In this document: in pieces, positions 35,359-46,555 of the stretch
Layout: every line of letters begins with the position of its first letter
How positions within the stretch are numbered: the stretch's first letter is position 1
Assembly: GCA_037576215.1 (NCBI GenBank)
Contig: JBANDB010000012.1
Location: forward strand, 2,046,001-2,110,000
Reading direction: 5' to 3'
Source: Armillaria gallica
Taxonomy: Eukaryota; Basidiomycota; Agaricomycetes; Agaricales; Physalacriaceae
Length of the DNA: 64,000 bases
The notes under the pieces: generated by a model
The model's input: only the letters and a program-made list of their open reading frames with translations
What the model was told of the DNA's origin: nothing
Databases searched by the model: none
Program-made: the position numbers and the translations under genes

Positions 35359-37447
35359 TCAGGCTAGTGCAGAGATGACTGAATTGTAGGCTGCCTTTGG
35401 CTTGTAGTTGGTATCGAACAACAGCGGCGTAGAACTGGCACGCCAGGAATTCTAAAGACACATAAAACCAGGCGACGACCGAGTATAGATGTTAGACTTA
35501 CAACATCGCTGACTCCCCAGCTAGTAACAGAAACACAGGCGGGCTGCCCAAGACAGGCTTTTACGACGTTGGTGTAGTCCGTAGGGCTGGCACCTGCAAT
35601 ATCTAGTTCCGTGATAGCGATCTCTACACCAGCTGCAGCAAGAGCGTTCAGAGCTGCTTGGGCACCCCCGGCACCTCCCGCCTGGAAAACGGTTTAGATA
35701 TGTCCAGCTGAGTATGGTTTAAACTTACGTTTAGATGCATTTGGGTACCGATACCATCAATGAGCTTCCCGTTGGCATTGATCCGTTTCACCAGAGCGAC
35801 CATTCCTAAGGTATATAAGAACAAGTCGGGATACTTTTATGCCTCACAAACCTTGGACTTTTGCGTTGTTCGAATCGAGGTTGAAATCGTTGATGTATAA
35901 TCTGTTGAACGTTGTCAGCGAGTGGAGAAGCCCTAAATGCCGACCGACTTTGCCGTAGGATCAGCAGCCTTCGCAGCCTGGAACGCCATAGTAACAAAGG
36001 ACTTAAAGAACGGATCAGCAAGATGTTGATAACAACAGCGAATTCGCGTACTTCTCCGAGTACGTTGAAGAAGACATTTGATTGCAGAGTTCCGTCCTCG
36101 TTGAGGATCTCACTGAAGAGTTGTCAAGCAGATAAAATGATGAAGCAAAAACTGTCGTACTTGCAGACGTCCCACTATTATGAGATGTCAGTGAACTCTG
36201 CAAAGTTAAGTAGTGTAAACCACGCACAGCTGTATGAAAAGTATTAGCCGTAGAACGTGAGGAGGTATGAATGGGTACATACAATACACTTTGCCCGCGT
36301 ACCGCCCCGCAACAGTAGAGATGTGTTTTTGAACAACAGAAGTCTTCGGATCAGAATGAAAACCTGGACAGCTGACTGATCGATACAATAATAAAACCCA
36401 CCAGTGTAGCTGGATTGTTAATGTTGGAGACCCATGAAGGAAGCTGGTTATGCCATACTAGCAACGAGCGTCAGGATTATTCGCAAATCGGTAAACACAG
36501 CAAACCTAATGTATGCGCGCGAATGAGTTTGCCGTGAGATACTGCCCAATTGACTAGGAAGTCAGAGCCAGAAAACGTAAAGACTCCCTGGGTGTTCTCG
36601 GTTGCGTCCCACTGACATTCGGTAAGTGTACGGAACGAGGCTGGTAGTGCAAAGTCCGACCTTCATAGAATTCTCAGGTGTCACCTTCATCGAGAACGCC
36701 GTTAGCATAGTTGGAGACCCCAAGAAGCATTCTTACCTGGCCAAAATCAGAAATCAAAAGGGCCTGGTTCGCTATAGTACACCTGTCAGTGTGCATATGG
36801 TGAATACTTCGACAGCGACAAACCCGCAATGTTGATAGTATTCTGATCGGCAGCAGAACCCTATTGCCCCATTGTTAATGCTGCATATGGCTAGCCATCA
36901 GACACGAACCCAGAAATGTTTGCCTTTGGCGACAAATTTCCCGTTCAGCCCAGTACCAGTTGCAACAGGTCCAGAACTTGTTGTGGGAGACGCAGGAGTT
37001 GATGGAGTAGACACAGGAACCGATGTTGTTGGAGGTGGTGCATTAGTGGTTGGCAGGCATCTAACAAGTGAGCGAGGATCGGTTTTGTACTCCGGTTTCA
37101 CCCATTATGATATGCGTACTGAGAGTAGTAGGCGTTTAGAACTGTGCAGGTAGTGCCGGCATCACCTAGACAAGAGCCAGTGAGAACCGAGCGCTGATAA
37201 AATCTAACAGTATTGAATAGATATTTACAGACAGTCTGCAAGGGCAAAAACAGTTAGCGAAGAATAAGTCGGAGTAAGATTGTAACTCACACTGCCGGTC
37301 CATCCTATTCCCCCACCTTAAAGACGCGGAACAATCAGTACGAGGTCGCCGTTAACAAGTGGAAGGCGCACATTGTCCCCACACAGCAACAGCGGTGGTT
37401 CGTTTCAAGATGCAAGCCAAGGTAATGATAGACAGGAGACCAAACAT
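35359..37447 (-). CDS. CBM1-GH10 endo-beta-1,4-xylanase
   Basis: A minus-strand gene of about 15 exons. The product starts with a signal peptide ([20 protein letters not shown] at 37447). A CBM1 cellulose-binding module follows at once (QCGGIGWTG, then [11 protein letters not shown]) and a Thr/Pro/Ser linker. The GH10 barrel contains [38 protein letters not shown] with the acid/base glutamate, and ITELDI with the nucleophile glutamate near 35610. The chain closes at [10 protein letters not shown] before TGA at 35359. The secreted enzyme cuts the xylan backbone, with CBM1 holding it on cellulose. All junctions fit except the one before WDVCNE. There the frame requires either a 2-base exon at 36229-36228 between two 53-base introns or loss of two bases. 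Confidence 0.93.
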
Positions 37448-38073
37448 AGCGAGAGAAGATTGCTCGACGAGACATCGGTAGTCCTGCATACGTTATATAC
37501 CAAATTCCTTAGTCATTGAGCAGATCAGCGGTAAAATCTAGTCACTATGAGAGTACATCACATCGAGGAAATCCATTGAAACGGATAAATCGTGACAGGG
37601 GCGCACGCCGAGTAGACCATCGCACTTGCAATGTGAGCAAAGCATTATTCCGACGATCAACCTTGGTGAAAATGATGCTGATACTAATAGATTGATTGCT
37701 TGTGTATGTAGCCACGGGATCGCTATTCAATCCTCGGGATCAGAAGGGAAGCCTTGCTGGCCAGCGCCAAGCGAGCCACGACAGAAACGTGCACGCCTGC
37801 GGCGTCTCGGAAAGAAATCATGACGCGCAACAACTACGAAGCTATTTTTGTGAGTATTACTGACTTGAAATCCCCGCAAAGTCAACGGAGAACTGCCGTC
37901 AGCTGAAACTTGACGATGGGGTGAAAAGCGAAGAGTGGTATTCGGGCCGAGATACCGGTGATCAGCTACCAATGGGAGTGACAGCACAGTCAGGTGACCG
38001 TGACCGTTACGCGTCTTTACCACTTTCCATTGTGTCGTCGGACATCAACAAACTTGACGCGAAACTTGGATCA
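37448..38073. other. Divergent promoter region of xylanase and rad18
   Basis: The xylanase runs left and RAD18 runs right from this spacer. In-frame codons continue upstream of the chosen RAD18 ATG to about 37921, so a longer RAD18 N-terminus cannot be excluded. Confidence 0.45.
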
Positions 38074-39517
38074 ATGAGCTCGAAGAAACAGACTATAGAG
38101 CAACTTGCAGCCACGGTCTCTGACTCTACCGACTTTCCAGATATCGCCACTGCTCCAGGTCTCAGAACGCTTGACTCCACATTGCGCTGCCCCATCTGCT
38201 GCGAACTGTTCTCTGGACCTGTAACCCTTCGTTGTGGACACTGTTTTTGCTCATTGGTATGCTTAAACTTGTAAACTGTACATCTCGCTGCGCCTCACCA
38301 CGTTCCAAGTGCATCAGAGGTTCCCTTGCGCAGAAGCAGGAGTGCCCGTCTTGCCGTAAAGGGGAGGAGAATGAGGGGCATTTGAGGGTAAATCCGGTTG
38401 TTGAGGAAGCTGTGGAAGCATGGAGTAAGGCGCGGTACGCTGTCAATCATATTTTTGTCGTTCGACCCTATTAAATCCAGTCAGGCCTTTCATTCTCCAG
38501 TTACTACATCGGGGCGGGCGGCCGTCGGTCAGCAGCAACCCTAGTGAAAGCGGTCCGTCTAAAAAGCGTAAGAGGAGTAGCCCTGACTCCGATATCGAAT
38601 TCGTTGCAGGGCCCTTTGGTCAGAAAACAGGTATTGTATCCGGTACCGTCTTCTCAGCACCGCGGGAACTGACGCTCGCAGAGGCAGCTCCGGCCGAAAC
38701 ACCTTGTCCGGTGTGCGGGATGACGGTGAAACATGAAATTATAAATCAACATTTGGACAGCGGCTGTAAGACGTTCGACCTTAACAACTCATCGAAAGTA
38801 GCATGGTCAAAATTAATGACTCCAAGAGTCAATCATGAGAAAAGCAAGCAAAATCAAGCGAAAGGGAAAGAGAGGTGATTGTTTTAATATATGTCATATC
38901 AACTGCCTAACCCTTCTCTAGATCTTCAAGTGTTGAGGACGAAGCACTTCCAAAAGTCTCTTACGACACCTTAAAGGATAAACAGATCAAGCGATTACTT
39001 CAAGATCAAAATCTTCCGACTTCTGGCGATCGAGCACTTTGGATTACTCGACACCAAAAGTACGCGCCTTCCTTTTATTTATATCTGTTCTCCGTGTCTC
39101 AGCTGCGCTTAGATGGGTGATGCTGTGGAACTCCAACCTCGATAAGGCTCAAAAAAATCGCAAGTCGCCATCGCAGTTGAAATCCGAGCTTTCTGGATGG
39201 CTTGAAAATCACCAGTCGAAGTCGAAACTGGTAGTAGAAGATACACATCGTCATCAAGTGAGTCCCATGTTTGCGCCACCTGTCGTCCCAATTTAGTGAC
39301 TTCCATTCAGAAGAAATACGAGAGTGAATTCAAGCGACTAACAGAGGTGGCTAGACCGAAGAAAGCCGTATCTTCACAGCTCTCTGATTCGATGGAGACG
39401 ACATCCTTAGAGGTCGAGTCCACGGATCCTACGAATCCTTCTACTTCAGGTCCAAGGAAGTCACTATCTCAGTCACCTCTTCACAATAGTGATGGCGACG
39501 AGATAGTTGTGCTTTAA
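38074..39517 (+). CDS. rad18: Postreplication repair E3 ligase RAD18
   Basis: Six exons, 38074-38256, 38310-38434, 38485-38874, 38922-39059, 39113-39257 and 39311-39517, join to 395 residues. A RING finger lies near residues 32-75 (LRCPICCELFSGPVTLRCGH, then CPSCRKG). A UBZ4 zinc finger CPVCGMTVKHEIINQHLDSG with its final Cys lies near residues 170-190. A SAP domain (YDTLKDKQIKRLLQDQNLPT) lies near 245-280. This order is diagnostic of RAD18, which with Rad6 monoubiquitinates PCNA at stalled forks and so starts translesion synthesis and template switching. KKRKR near residue 120 is a probable nuclear signal. The acidic tail ends DGDEIVVL. An in-frame upstream ATG at about 37971 is an alternative start. 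Confidence 0.93.
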
Positions 39518-40418
39518 CGGGATGAAGACAAGTATCTCTCATTCTATCAATCTATCTTCCCTGCAGTTTGATACATACCCATTTTGTAGAACATATTTTC
39601 ATATCTATGAAGGAGTGTTTGTACAGATCATGTTTGCAACTCGCCAAAACACACGTCAAAGCGAGTGCTTCGCGGCTTCCTTTGATGCAGTTAGCCTATG
39701 AAGATAATGCGGCCATAACGGACAGGTAATTCTCTGGCTATTGCGCGCGTCGCCACACACTTTCGGGTTCGAAAGCGGAGCTGTTGGTGGATCACGTTTC
39801 AGAGAAATGGCCACACGGCACCTTTCGGAGATAATCTCTTCGGATGGGCCGGGATAACGGGACGGCCACTACGGCACGTTAGGCTGGCCACTCATTACCA
39901 ACGAACAACGATGCCGCATATCGAGTTCCCCGATCTGATACACTATCAATGTTGCGACTTTGCTCAGACACAATCTGTATCAGTATAATGATGACGGGGG
40001 GAGCGAAAGCGCACAGGATCTGCGTGGGCAATGCGTGTCATGCCGTAGGCCTGAGATTAGAGCGGGGTGAGTAATGATCACCCCTTAATGCGATTCAATT
40101 GAGCTAGAACATTGTTCCTTCAGTGACTACAAGAAGTCCTAAGGACGAGGGGAGGCGGGAACAAGCAGCACCAGGGTAAGCAGCGTCTGGGCCGTCTGGT
40201 TAACAATGTAGCGCATAACATTACCCTCAAAGAAGAAGCCTGCTTGTTCCAGCCGCATTGTAGGCCCATATCCAGATGAAGGGGTCATGCCGTTTGTGGG
40301 GACGCTTTGCGGTGATCAAGCGGTGATGGCAAATCTTCAAAAACAAGGGCTAAGTGGACAATAAGCTGTCGTCCCAAATTAGGCAGGTGTTATATTCATT
40401 CTTCGAAGCTCCGTTTGA
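39518..40418. other. Intergenic between rad18 and the DUF7330 gene
   Basis: No coding region is supported. The 39507-39701 frame overlaps the RAD18 stop and has no family likeness. Confidence 0.45.
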
Positions 40419-40425
40419 TATAAAG
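40419..40425 (+). promoter_or_regulatory. TATA box of the DUF7330 gene
   Basis: TATAAAG lies 98 bases before the start codon, followed by a pyrimidine-rich leader. Confidence 0.55.
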
Positions 40426-40516
40426 GTCTTTGCAGGCAATCGTGATGGTATCCTTCCCAGCCGAATTTTGTTGTCACCATACTCTCTCTCTTTTCCCCCT
40501 TCTTTATCTTAGTCTA

Positions 40517-41233
40517 ATGTCTGCTAGTGATCGCTCTAGCGTGAGTAGTATCTTCCGTCGCCTTATCTTTCCATCCTGGGCTAACCTGTTGCTATCTGCT
40601 GTAGTTTGCGTCTGAGAGTGATCAGACCGCTACAACTGGCTCTCACAAGGTCAGATACCATGCCGACGAGGATTGGGATTTCCATCTCGACGTGTCTAGC
40701 ACACCCGTCGACCTCTCGCTGGTACTGCCCCACTATCGTGCTCGTAACCAGCCGCTCGACCATCGGATGAACATGTTCGTTGGCAACGATTCTGGCCACA
40801 TGAAACTAAAAATTGTGCGTACCCCTCGTACCTTCCCTTAGCCTAGCCCCTCACTGATCTTGCGCTAATGTAGTGTCGAAATTCTGTTAAATCAAAATTC
40901 TACCTTGAGATCCAGTCGTCGACTTCGGATATCACAGTGTGGCTGCCTTCCGACTTCAAGGGGCGAATACATTCATTGGGGAAAAGGTCCTTCTCCTCTG
41001 GGTTCTTGAATCGGATCATGCAGAGCGTGCAGCTGAATGGGGTTGAACATGATGGATTTGCCGAGGATGAGGTGGTGGTGATGTCTTCGGGGCACGTAAC
41101 ATTCCGGATGTGGGATGTCCTCACGGGTGCCCCTGAACGTGCTCAGAAGGAGGTGCTGAAGAGGATGTTTGGCCGAACGCAAAAGGCACGCGAGACGTCG
41201 ACGATGAACTGGGATTTCCTTCTCGAAGACTAA
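40517..41233 (+). CDS. DUF7330-domain protein
   Basis: Three exons, 40517-40540, 40605-40814 and 40874-41233, encode 197 residues. The first exon contributes only eight codons. The core contains VKSKFYLEIQSSTSDITVWL and PSDFKGRIHSLGKRSFSSGF, then a beta-rich stretch FAEDEVVVMSSGHVTFRMWD. This order fits DUF7330, a basidiomycete domain with repeated beta strands and unknown function. There is no signal peptide or membrane segment, so a cytosolic protein is likely. Family assignment rests on memory of these motifs, not on a search. Confidence 0.65.
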
Positions 41234-41599
41234 AAAAAAACCCTGGAGGAAGGACTTGTTTTATTGGCCAATCCTACGCCCCTCGATGGGAATCACTAGA
41301 CTTATCTTTGTTCGTTCTTCCTTCTATCGGCTCTTTGGGGCATTGCTTATTTACAGGGTTCGTAACCCGAATCAGCCTATCATCGCTTCGCTCGCAGTAA
41401 TTTCGCATACGCATTGTACCATCTCACTAGCACGTACTTGTATACCACTTGTAGCAATATTATATCAGAAGATTGCCCCGATTACATACCTGGCCAGCAA
41501 ATAAGTTCTTGTACTACATTGGTCAGGCCTTGTTCCTAAAGCTACAAAATTTATCCGATAACTCCTTTTACATCATACAATATCGGGTCAAGTTTGAGG

Positions 41600-42279
41600 C
41601 TAACCAAGCATGGACTGTCCTTCGAGGCACGTATCGATTGTCTTGACAAGAGCTGGGTTTTCCAGTGCGGCTGCGACCCTTTCCTTGTCATTGAGCTGCT
41701 TATTCACTGCCAAGCATCGACTTCAACCAAGATGGATAAAGTACCGCAGTCAGGAAGAGCACTTACCCGCTTCCTCGCTCTGATGAGATCCGGGTTTGAC
41801 TATGATATCCACCTTGAAGCGGTGAGGTAGACTTCTGAGAAGCCGAACACGAATTGAAAGACCTGATGAAAGAGATTAGTACTTATTGACGTACGGCAGC
41901 GCCGCAAGCAAGCGAGGGATACCTATTATTGTCGACATACCACAGTGAGGTACTGTGGGAGTGAATTCTACGATGATATGGTTCCTTGAGACCGAAATTT
42001 GCGGTGCCGAAACGACTTTTAGTTCTTCAAGGGTATTGGGGTACTCAGGGTCGTGTATCCATCGCACGAGTTCTGTTGTTTACTATCAGAAAACATAGGA
42101 TACGAATCGAAGCGGTGCTTGCCATATATTTCATCCTGATCAATGGGTTCGACGACATCATCAGCGTCGTTAGGTACCTCGTCCTCATGATCCAGCCAGA
42201 GAGAGGTAAGATGTCGTCTGTCTGCGCTTTTTGTCGGCTTGAAGATGACTGGGTTGGGATTGAAGACTTCTTGGACCAT
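41600..42279 (-). CDS. cia2: Cytosolic Fe-S assembly protein CIA2 (MIP18 family)
   Basis: Four exons, 42279-42123, 42072-41923, 41862-41767 and 41706-41600, encode 169 residues. Key blocks are [60 protein letters not shown] and [20 protein letters not shown]. The HC in TVPHCGM is the conserved reactive cysteine of the family. The usual GLCIRV is GLSIRV here. CIA2 joins CIA1 and MMS19 in the targeting complex that inserts iron-sulfur clusters into cytosolic and nuclear enzymes, including DNA polymerases and helicases. The first intron, 42122-42073, starts with GCAAGC, so it is a GC-AG intron. Frame is intact. Confidence 0.93.
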
Positions 42280-42452
42280 GGTATCGTGAAGGAGAAAGTG
42301 TGAGTAAGATAAGTTACGTCAGAAGTATCGGTGACATCGTTCTGTCACGAGACGTCACGGAACGCGACCTCGCCGCCAGCAATACGAAGCTTAATTTCTG
42401 CACCCATCTCCCCCGCCACCAGACCTGTTCTATCGTAAATCGCCGTCCCGAA

Positions 42453-44453
42453 ATGCCTCCAAAGGTACAACATCATGCAGTGACTCATTCTGGCCTCGCC
42501 TTGACGTACGCCTATCCAGCGAAAACAGATTGACGAGACGCCAGCCGAGAGCAGTTCGACGCGAGCCACCCGGAGTTCTACACGCGCCTCGACTGCAAAA
42601 AAAGAAGAGGACACGTCAGGCCCGGCATCGCAGAAAACCACGAAAAAGGCAGCTGCAAAGACCACGAAGAAGGCAGCCCCGTACGTCGTATTTTTTTGTC
42701 GTTCCGTTGGACTAGACTTGCTGATTTTGATACAGGAAAGGCGCCGCTGATGAAGAACAAGTACGTGCGCCGTACCCTTTCTGTCATTTTGCCGTGTCTG
42801 ACGGTTATGCTAGCCTCCCGCGAAGAAGGCAAGAACCAGCAACCCTAGGGTCACGAAGCGAGGGAAGAAGTCAAATACAATGTACGGCAATTTGTATAGG
42901 CAACTTCGCGGGAACTCATCCTGTTTTTTTCTGTTTGTTTCTCGCCTTCCACGCTATCCCCTCGCGTCCTCCTATTCGCACCCTCTCGCACCTCCCCCTT
43001 TCGCGTGCCACTATATCCACTTTCGCTGTTCCGAAAAAAGTGTCCCGGATGATGTAATGACATGTGCTCCTGTTCCTCTCCACGTGGCTGATGTCGTTCT
43101 ATTTTAGGAGTCCCTTGCCCTGTGAGTTCTTACTGTCACAGCCTTTTTCTGTCATCTCCTCTATCCCGTCTCGGTGTCGCGGTGGCGGTCGGCGTGGATG
43201 CACACCTATGCGCTTTCTATCATTCATTCCTTGCTGCTCTTCTAACGACATCAACACTATACATAGCGACGACCCAGCCGGTCCCAGCAAGCCGGTAGCG
43301 AAGGTCGGGTTTAGTGTGCTGGTGTCATTGCACCCCTACTCACCGTTCCCCACACAGGCCCCCGAGGAAGCCAAAAAGCTGGCAGCTGGCAAATCCGAAC
43401 CTTACGCCCCCGCACGCTCCGTCGCGCTGTTCGAGACATATGCAGACCCAGATACACCCGATGTCATAGGCCCTGAAGGGCTCGAGAAGTTGTGTTCGGA
43501 CGCAAATATCCCAATGGAGGGTGCATTGCCCCTACTCTTTTCTTGGCAACTGGGGGCTCAAGAGATGGGGAAATTCACGAAAGATGAATGGGTCGAGTGG
43601 ACTACCGCACGCAAGTACGTTTGCTTGCTCCTTTGTTCCTGAGACACCGCCCCTTATACCAGTTCGCAGAATATCCACACTTTCTCAGATATACCAGGCG
43701 TTGGCAGACCTCGATGATCTCTTGATTGATGGGAAACCCCCATTGAAGCGTCCCTCCAACGCCAAGAAAAACGAAGAACCATACGATCGAACCTCATACT
43801 GGGCCTACGCTGCTGATACGAAAGACGCGTTTCGCAAACTTTACATGTTCTGTTTTACGCTGGTAAAGCCTCCGTGGGTTGTTCCGCTTCCGTTCCTTAT
43901 TATAGGCGCTCATAGAGCGCGTTCCGTTCACAGGCAATCTCGAAACATTGACATGGAGGTTAGACTGTCTGACATTTTGCCTATAATGGCATGCCGTCTC
44001 GACACCTATCACTAACCTTAATTCATCAGACCGCCACTGCCTTTTGGACTGTATTATTGGCACCGAAGTCGCCTCTCATGAAGGATGTCCTGGAGTTTGT
44101 CGGCGTATGTCACTATTTTCTTTACGACAGATAATTGTCTTGTTGACATCGATATTCGTATCAGGGAAAGGGAGAGTCTTACAAGGCCGCAAATAAGGAT
44201 TTATGGACCATGGTCAGTCTTGGTAGTTCTTCTCCCGCAGAACGTCGGTTCTTATCGTAACACAGATGCTTGAATTTTGCGAGACAATGTCGCCGAATCT
44301 CGATGGATATGAGGCGGATGGGGTATACTCAAATTTTCCTTTCCATGCCGTCGTCTTTACTCACTACTTTGGTAGGCATGGCCCACTCTCTTGGATGACT
44401 TCGTTGCGTCGAAAAAGGGCGGGAATGAGAAGAAAGTAGATGAGGTTGCCTAA
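42453..44453 (+). CDS. dcn1: DCN1-type cullin neddylation factor
   Basis: The start codon exon MPPK (42453-42464) is followed by exons encoding a basic Ser/Thr/Lys tail (SSTRATRSSTRASTAKK, and KTTKKAAAKTTKKAA), then the PONY domain. It reads RSVALFETYADPDTPDVIGP, EGLEKLCSDANIPMEGALPL, then MGKFTKDEWVEWTTARK and DAFRKLYMFCFTLVKPP. The final exons give FWTVLLAPKSPLMKDVLEFV and MLEFCETMSPNLDGYEADGA followed by WPTLLDDFVASKKG, closing at TAA 44451-44453. This is the E3 for NEDD8 attachment to cullins and activates SCF-type ligases. No UBA domain is seen. The join between the basic region (ends 42882) and the PONY exons (from about 43266) is unsettled; a small exon near 43107-43120 does not keep frame as read. 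Confidence 0.9.
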
Positions 44454-45386
44454 ATATCTCCGCACTTGGACATTGCTTTGCATTTCCACACTGTTATCTA
44501 GTCGTTACATTATACATACATGGTCGGGTACCTCGGGTACATACAGTAGGGGCTACTGTGACCTGACGCATGAGTGACCGGGACATCCCGATGCAAACAA
44601 GTACAAACAGTATTTAGCGTGAAAAATTTTCTACACTTCGCTCTTTCATTCTTTTGCCTTCTCCCATCTCTTCTTTCATGGTAAGTGTTACTTTCCTTTT
44701 TACTTTGTGTCGTCTGCGCCATCTATATGATGACTTTATTCTCTTCCCCGTCCTACACGACCATGCCGAGGAATAGAGCTTTTCTGTTCGCAACAGAAAC
44801 GCGTCCTACGAGGCGCACAGTGCACTTGCCAGTGCCATTTCGTCTGATTCTTCTTTATACCATCTCTCATCCGCTATACCTGTTACTGACTACACCTCTC
44901 TTTCTTCTAGGTGAGCATCCTTTACCCCGACTCCATCCACCGGATGAAAATTTCCGTTACATTCGCAGTTTCCACCCTAGTGCCCTCTTTATGGAGTACT
45001 CCCCCAGTGCGGAACGTTTATATTCCCCCTCCATACCAACCTGAACCCATTGGGTTGTGTCGAGTGTGGGCCGCCCCCTTTGGGGGTGCGCTGGGCGGGA
45101 AGCGGGGGTCGGCACGATGCGGGATGATAATGTCCTTCCTTTGGATGTCTGATCCTTTCCTCTTTGTTGATTATGCGTCATGAAGAACTCTTTGCTGATT
45201 CATTTCTTCGTTCTAGGTGCTGAGCAGTTTCTACTGATCTCTGTGTACCCTTGTATCTGTAGTGCTATTGTTGTATCATGTATGCCGGTATACGATGTAT
45301 CTCAATGTGTACGAGACGTTGATCAAGTAAATTGTTTCCTCGCAAAATTTGGAATTGCTTTTGTTGAGTGGCATCCACAATGTACG
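44454..45386. other. Intergenic, no gene resolved
   Basis: Pyrimidine-rich, promoter-like sequence at 44640-44700 precedes an ATG directly followed by a GTAAGT donor. A short gene with a one-codon first exon is conceivable, but I could not build a sensible protein. The remaining frames have no family likeness. Confidence 0.35.
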
Positions 45387-46012
45387 GGTCCTTGGGACAG
45401 AATGGTAATCCCCGAATAGTGCTACATTAAATTAGTTCTGAGGCCGAAATCTTTTTGAGACGATACTAGGGCATCTTACAAGTGAGGACGTGTAAGTATT
45501 TTGCGGACAAGCAAAGGTGTCCAGCAGAATAAATTCAATCTTTGTAGCAGGTCCCAAATGGCTCATTACGGGTCCTTGGGACACCTGTGACACAGCTCGC
45601 GGAAACACCGGATCGATGTCTCCGAGGACTATTTGATGTCACGCTTGTGGCTCAAATGTGCCCCATCCGACAAATCGCAGTCTGGAGGGACGAGTTTCAG
45701 CCCAAATCCTTGGCTATAAGAGGCAGAGTTATAGCCAATGGTATGACTTACTCAAACGCGGCATTGTTTTTGGTTATAGTTCGTGTTGTAAACCAGTAGT
45801 CTTCGAATAAAAGTTGTCTCTTGCCAAATTGAGCAATTTTGTGATGTATCACAATCTCTACCTCGCGCAATTCTCGTTCGTTCGGCCTGAAACTTTTGGA
45901 GGATGTTCAAAATATACAAAGGAAGATCCATGTCAATTTTTGTGCGACTCCGTCCATAGGGACTGGAACTATTTCCATTTGTCCCAAGGAACCTTGATGT
46001 CCCAAGGACCCG
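45387..46012. mobile_element. MITE-like element with 15-base inverted ends and TA flanks
   Basis: The sequence CGGGTCCTTGGGACA stands at 45387-45401 and again at 45569-45583. Its exact reverse complement stands at 45998-46012. Each outer end is directly flanked by TA (45385-45386, 45567-45568, 46013-46014), the target duplication of Tc1/mariner-type transposons. No transposase frame lies between the ends, so this is a non-autonomous copy. Two left ends suggest one 444-base element inside a longer relict or two nested insertions. Confidence 0.7.
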
Positions 46013-46555
46013 TAGTACACTGTATGGGTGAAAATTTCTCGTCGTACCAGAATGATGCAGCATTTTCCGTACTCTGGGGCTCAATATTCAATCTTTGGAA
46101 TGGGTTTGGTTTAGAGCCGTTCACTTCGGACGCGTCTGTCGGCCTTTTCATTGGCGGTATCATATGGCGGCGACCGCGTTGGACGCACATCCCGACATTC
46201 GGGACCTAGTCTTGGATCAAATCGTCACGAAATTTTTTCGTCTTGTCATGCCAAATGAAAATGAAACTGCTTCTTAGAAGTGACATGGTGGTAGATTTTC
46301 AGGGTTGTTCTACATACCATCCAGCCGTAATCCCTTTGCTCCGTGTGCCGCACTCGTATTGCCAGAACAAAAAAATTTGGTCGAGGAGGCTTTGGTCTTA
46401 GCTAAGCGATACAAGACTAGATAGATAGATGTCGCACTTGTAAAAGATACATTGGGTACTCTATGCCCTCTAGCTACGCGAAAATCAGTCACGTACTATT
46501 CCAAGAAGCGGTGGTAGACGGAAGGCCTAAAATCCGCTACAGACATGCTTCCGTT
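46013..46555. other. Intergenic, 3' flank of the lactate dehydrogenase gene
   Basis: No gene-like frame is present. The region separates the transposon relict from the minus-strand gene end. Confidence 0.45.

Noticed and set aside
36175..36282. A third catalytic-domain frameshift in the xylanase near [13 protein letters not shown]
   Set aside because: An acceptor CTATAG further along gives a 52-base intron and restores frame, so no lesion is needed there.
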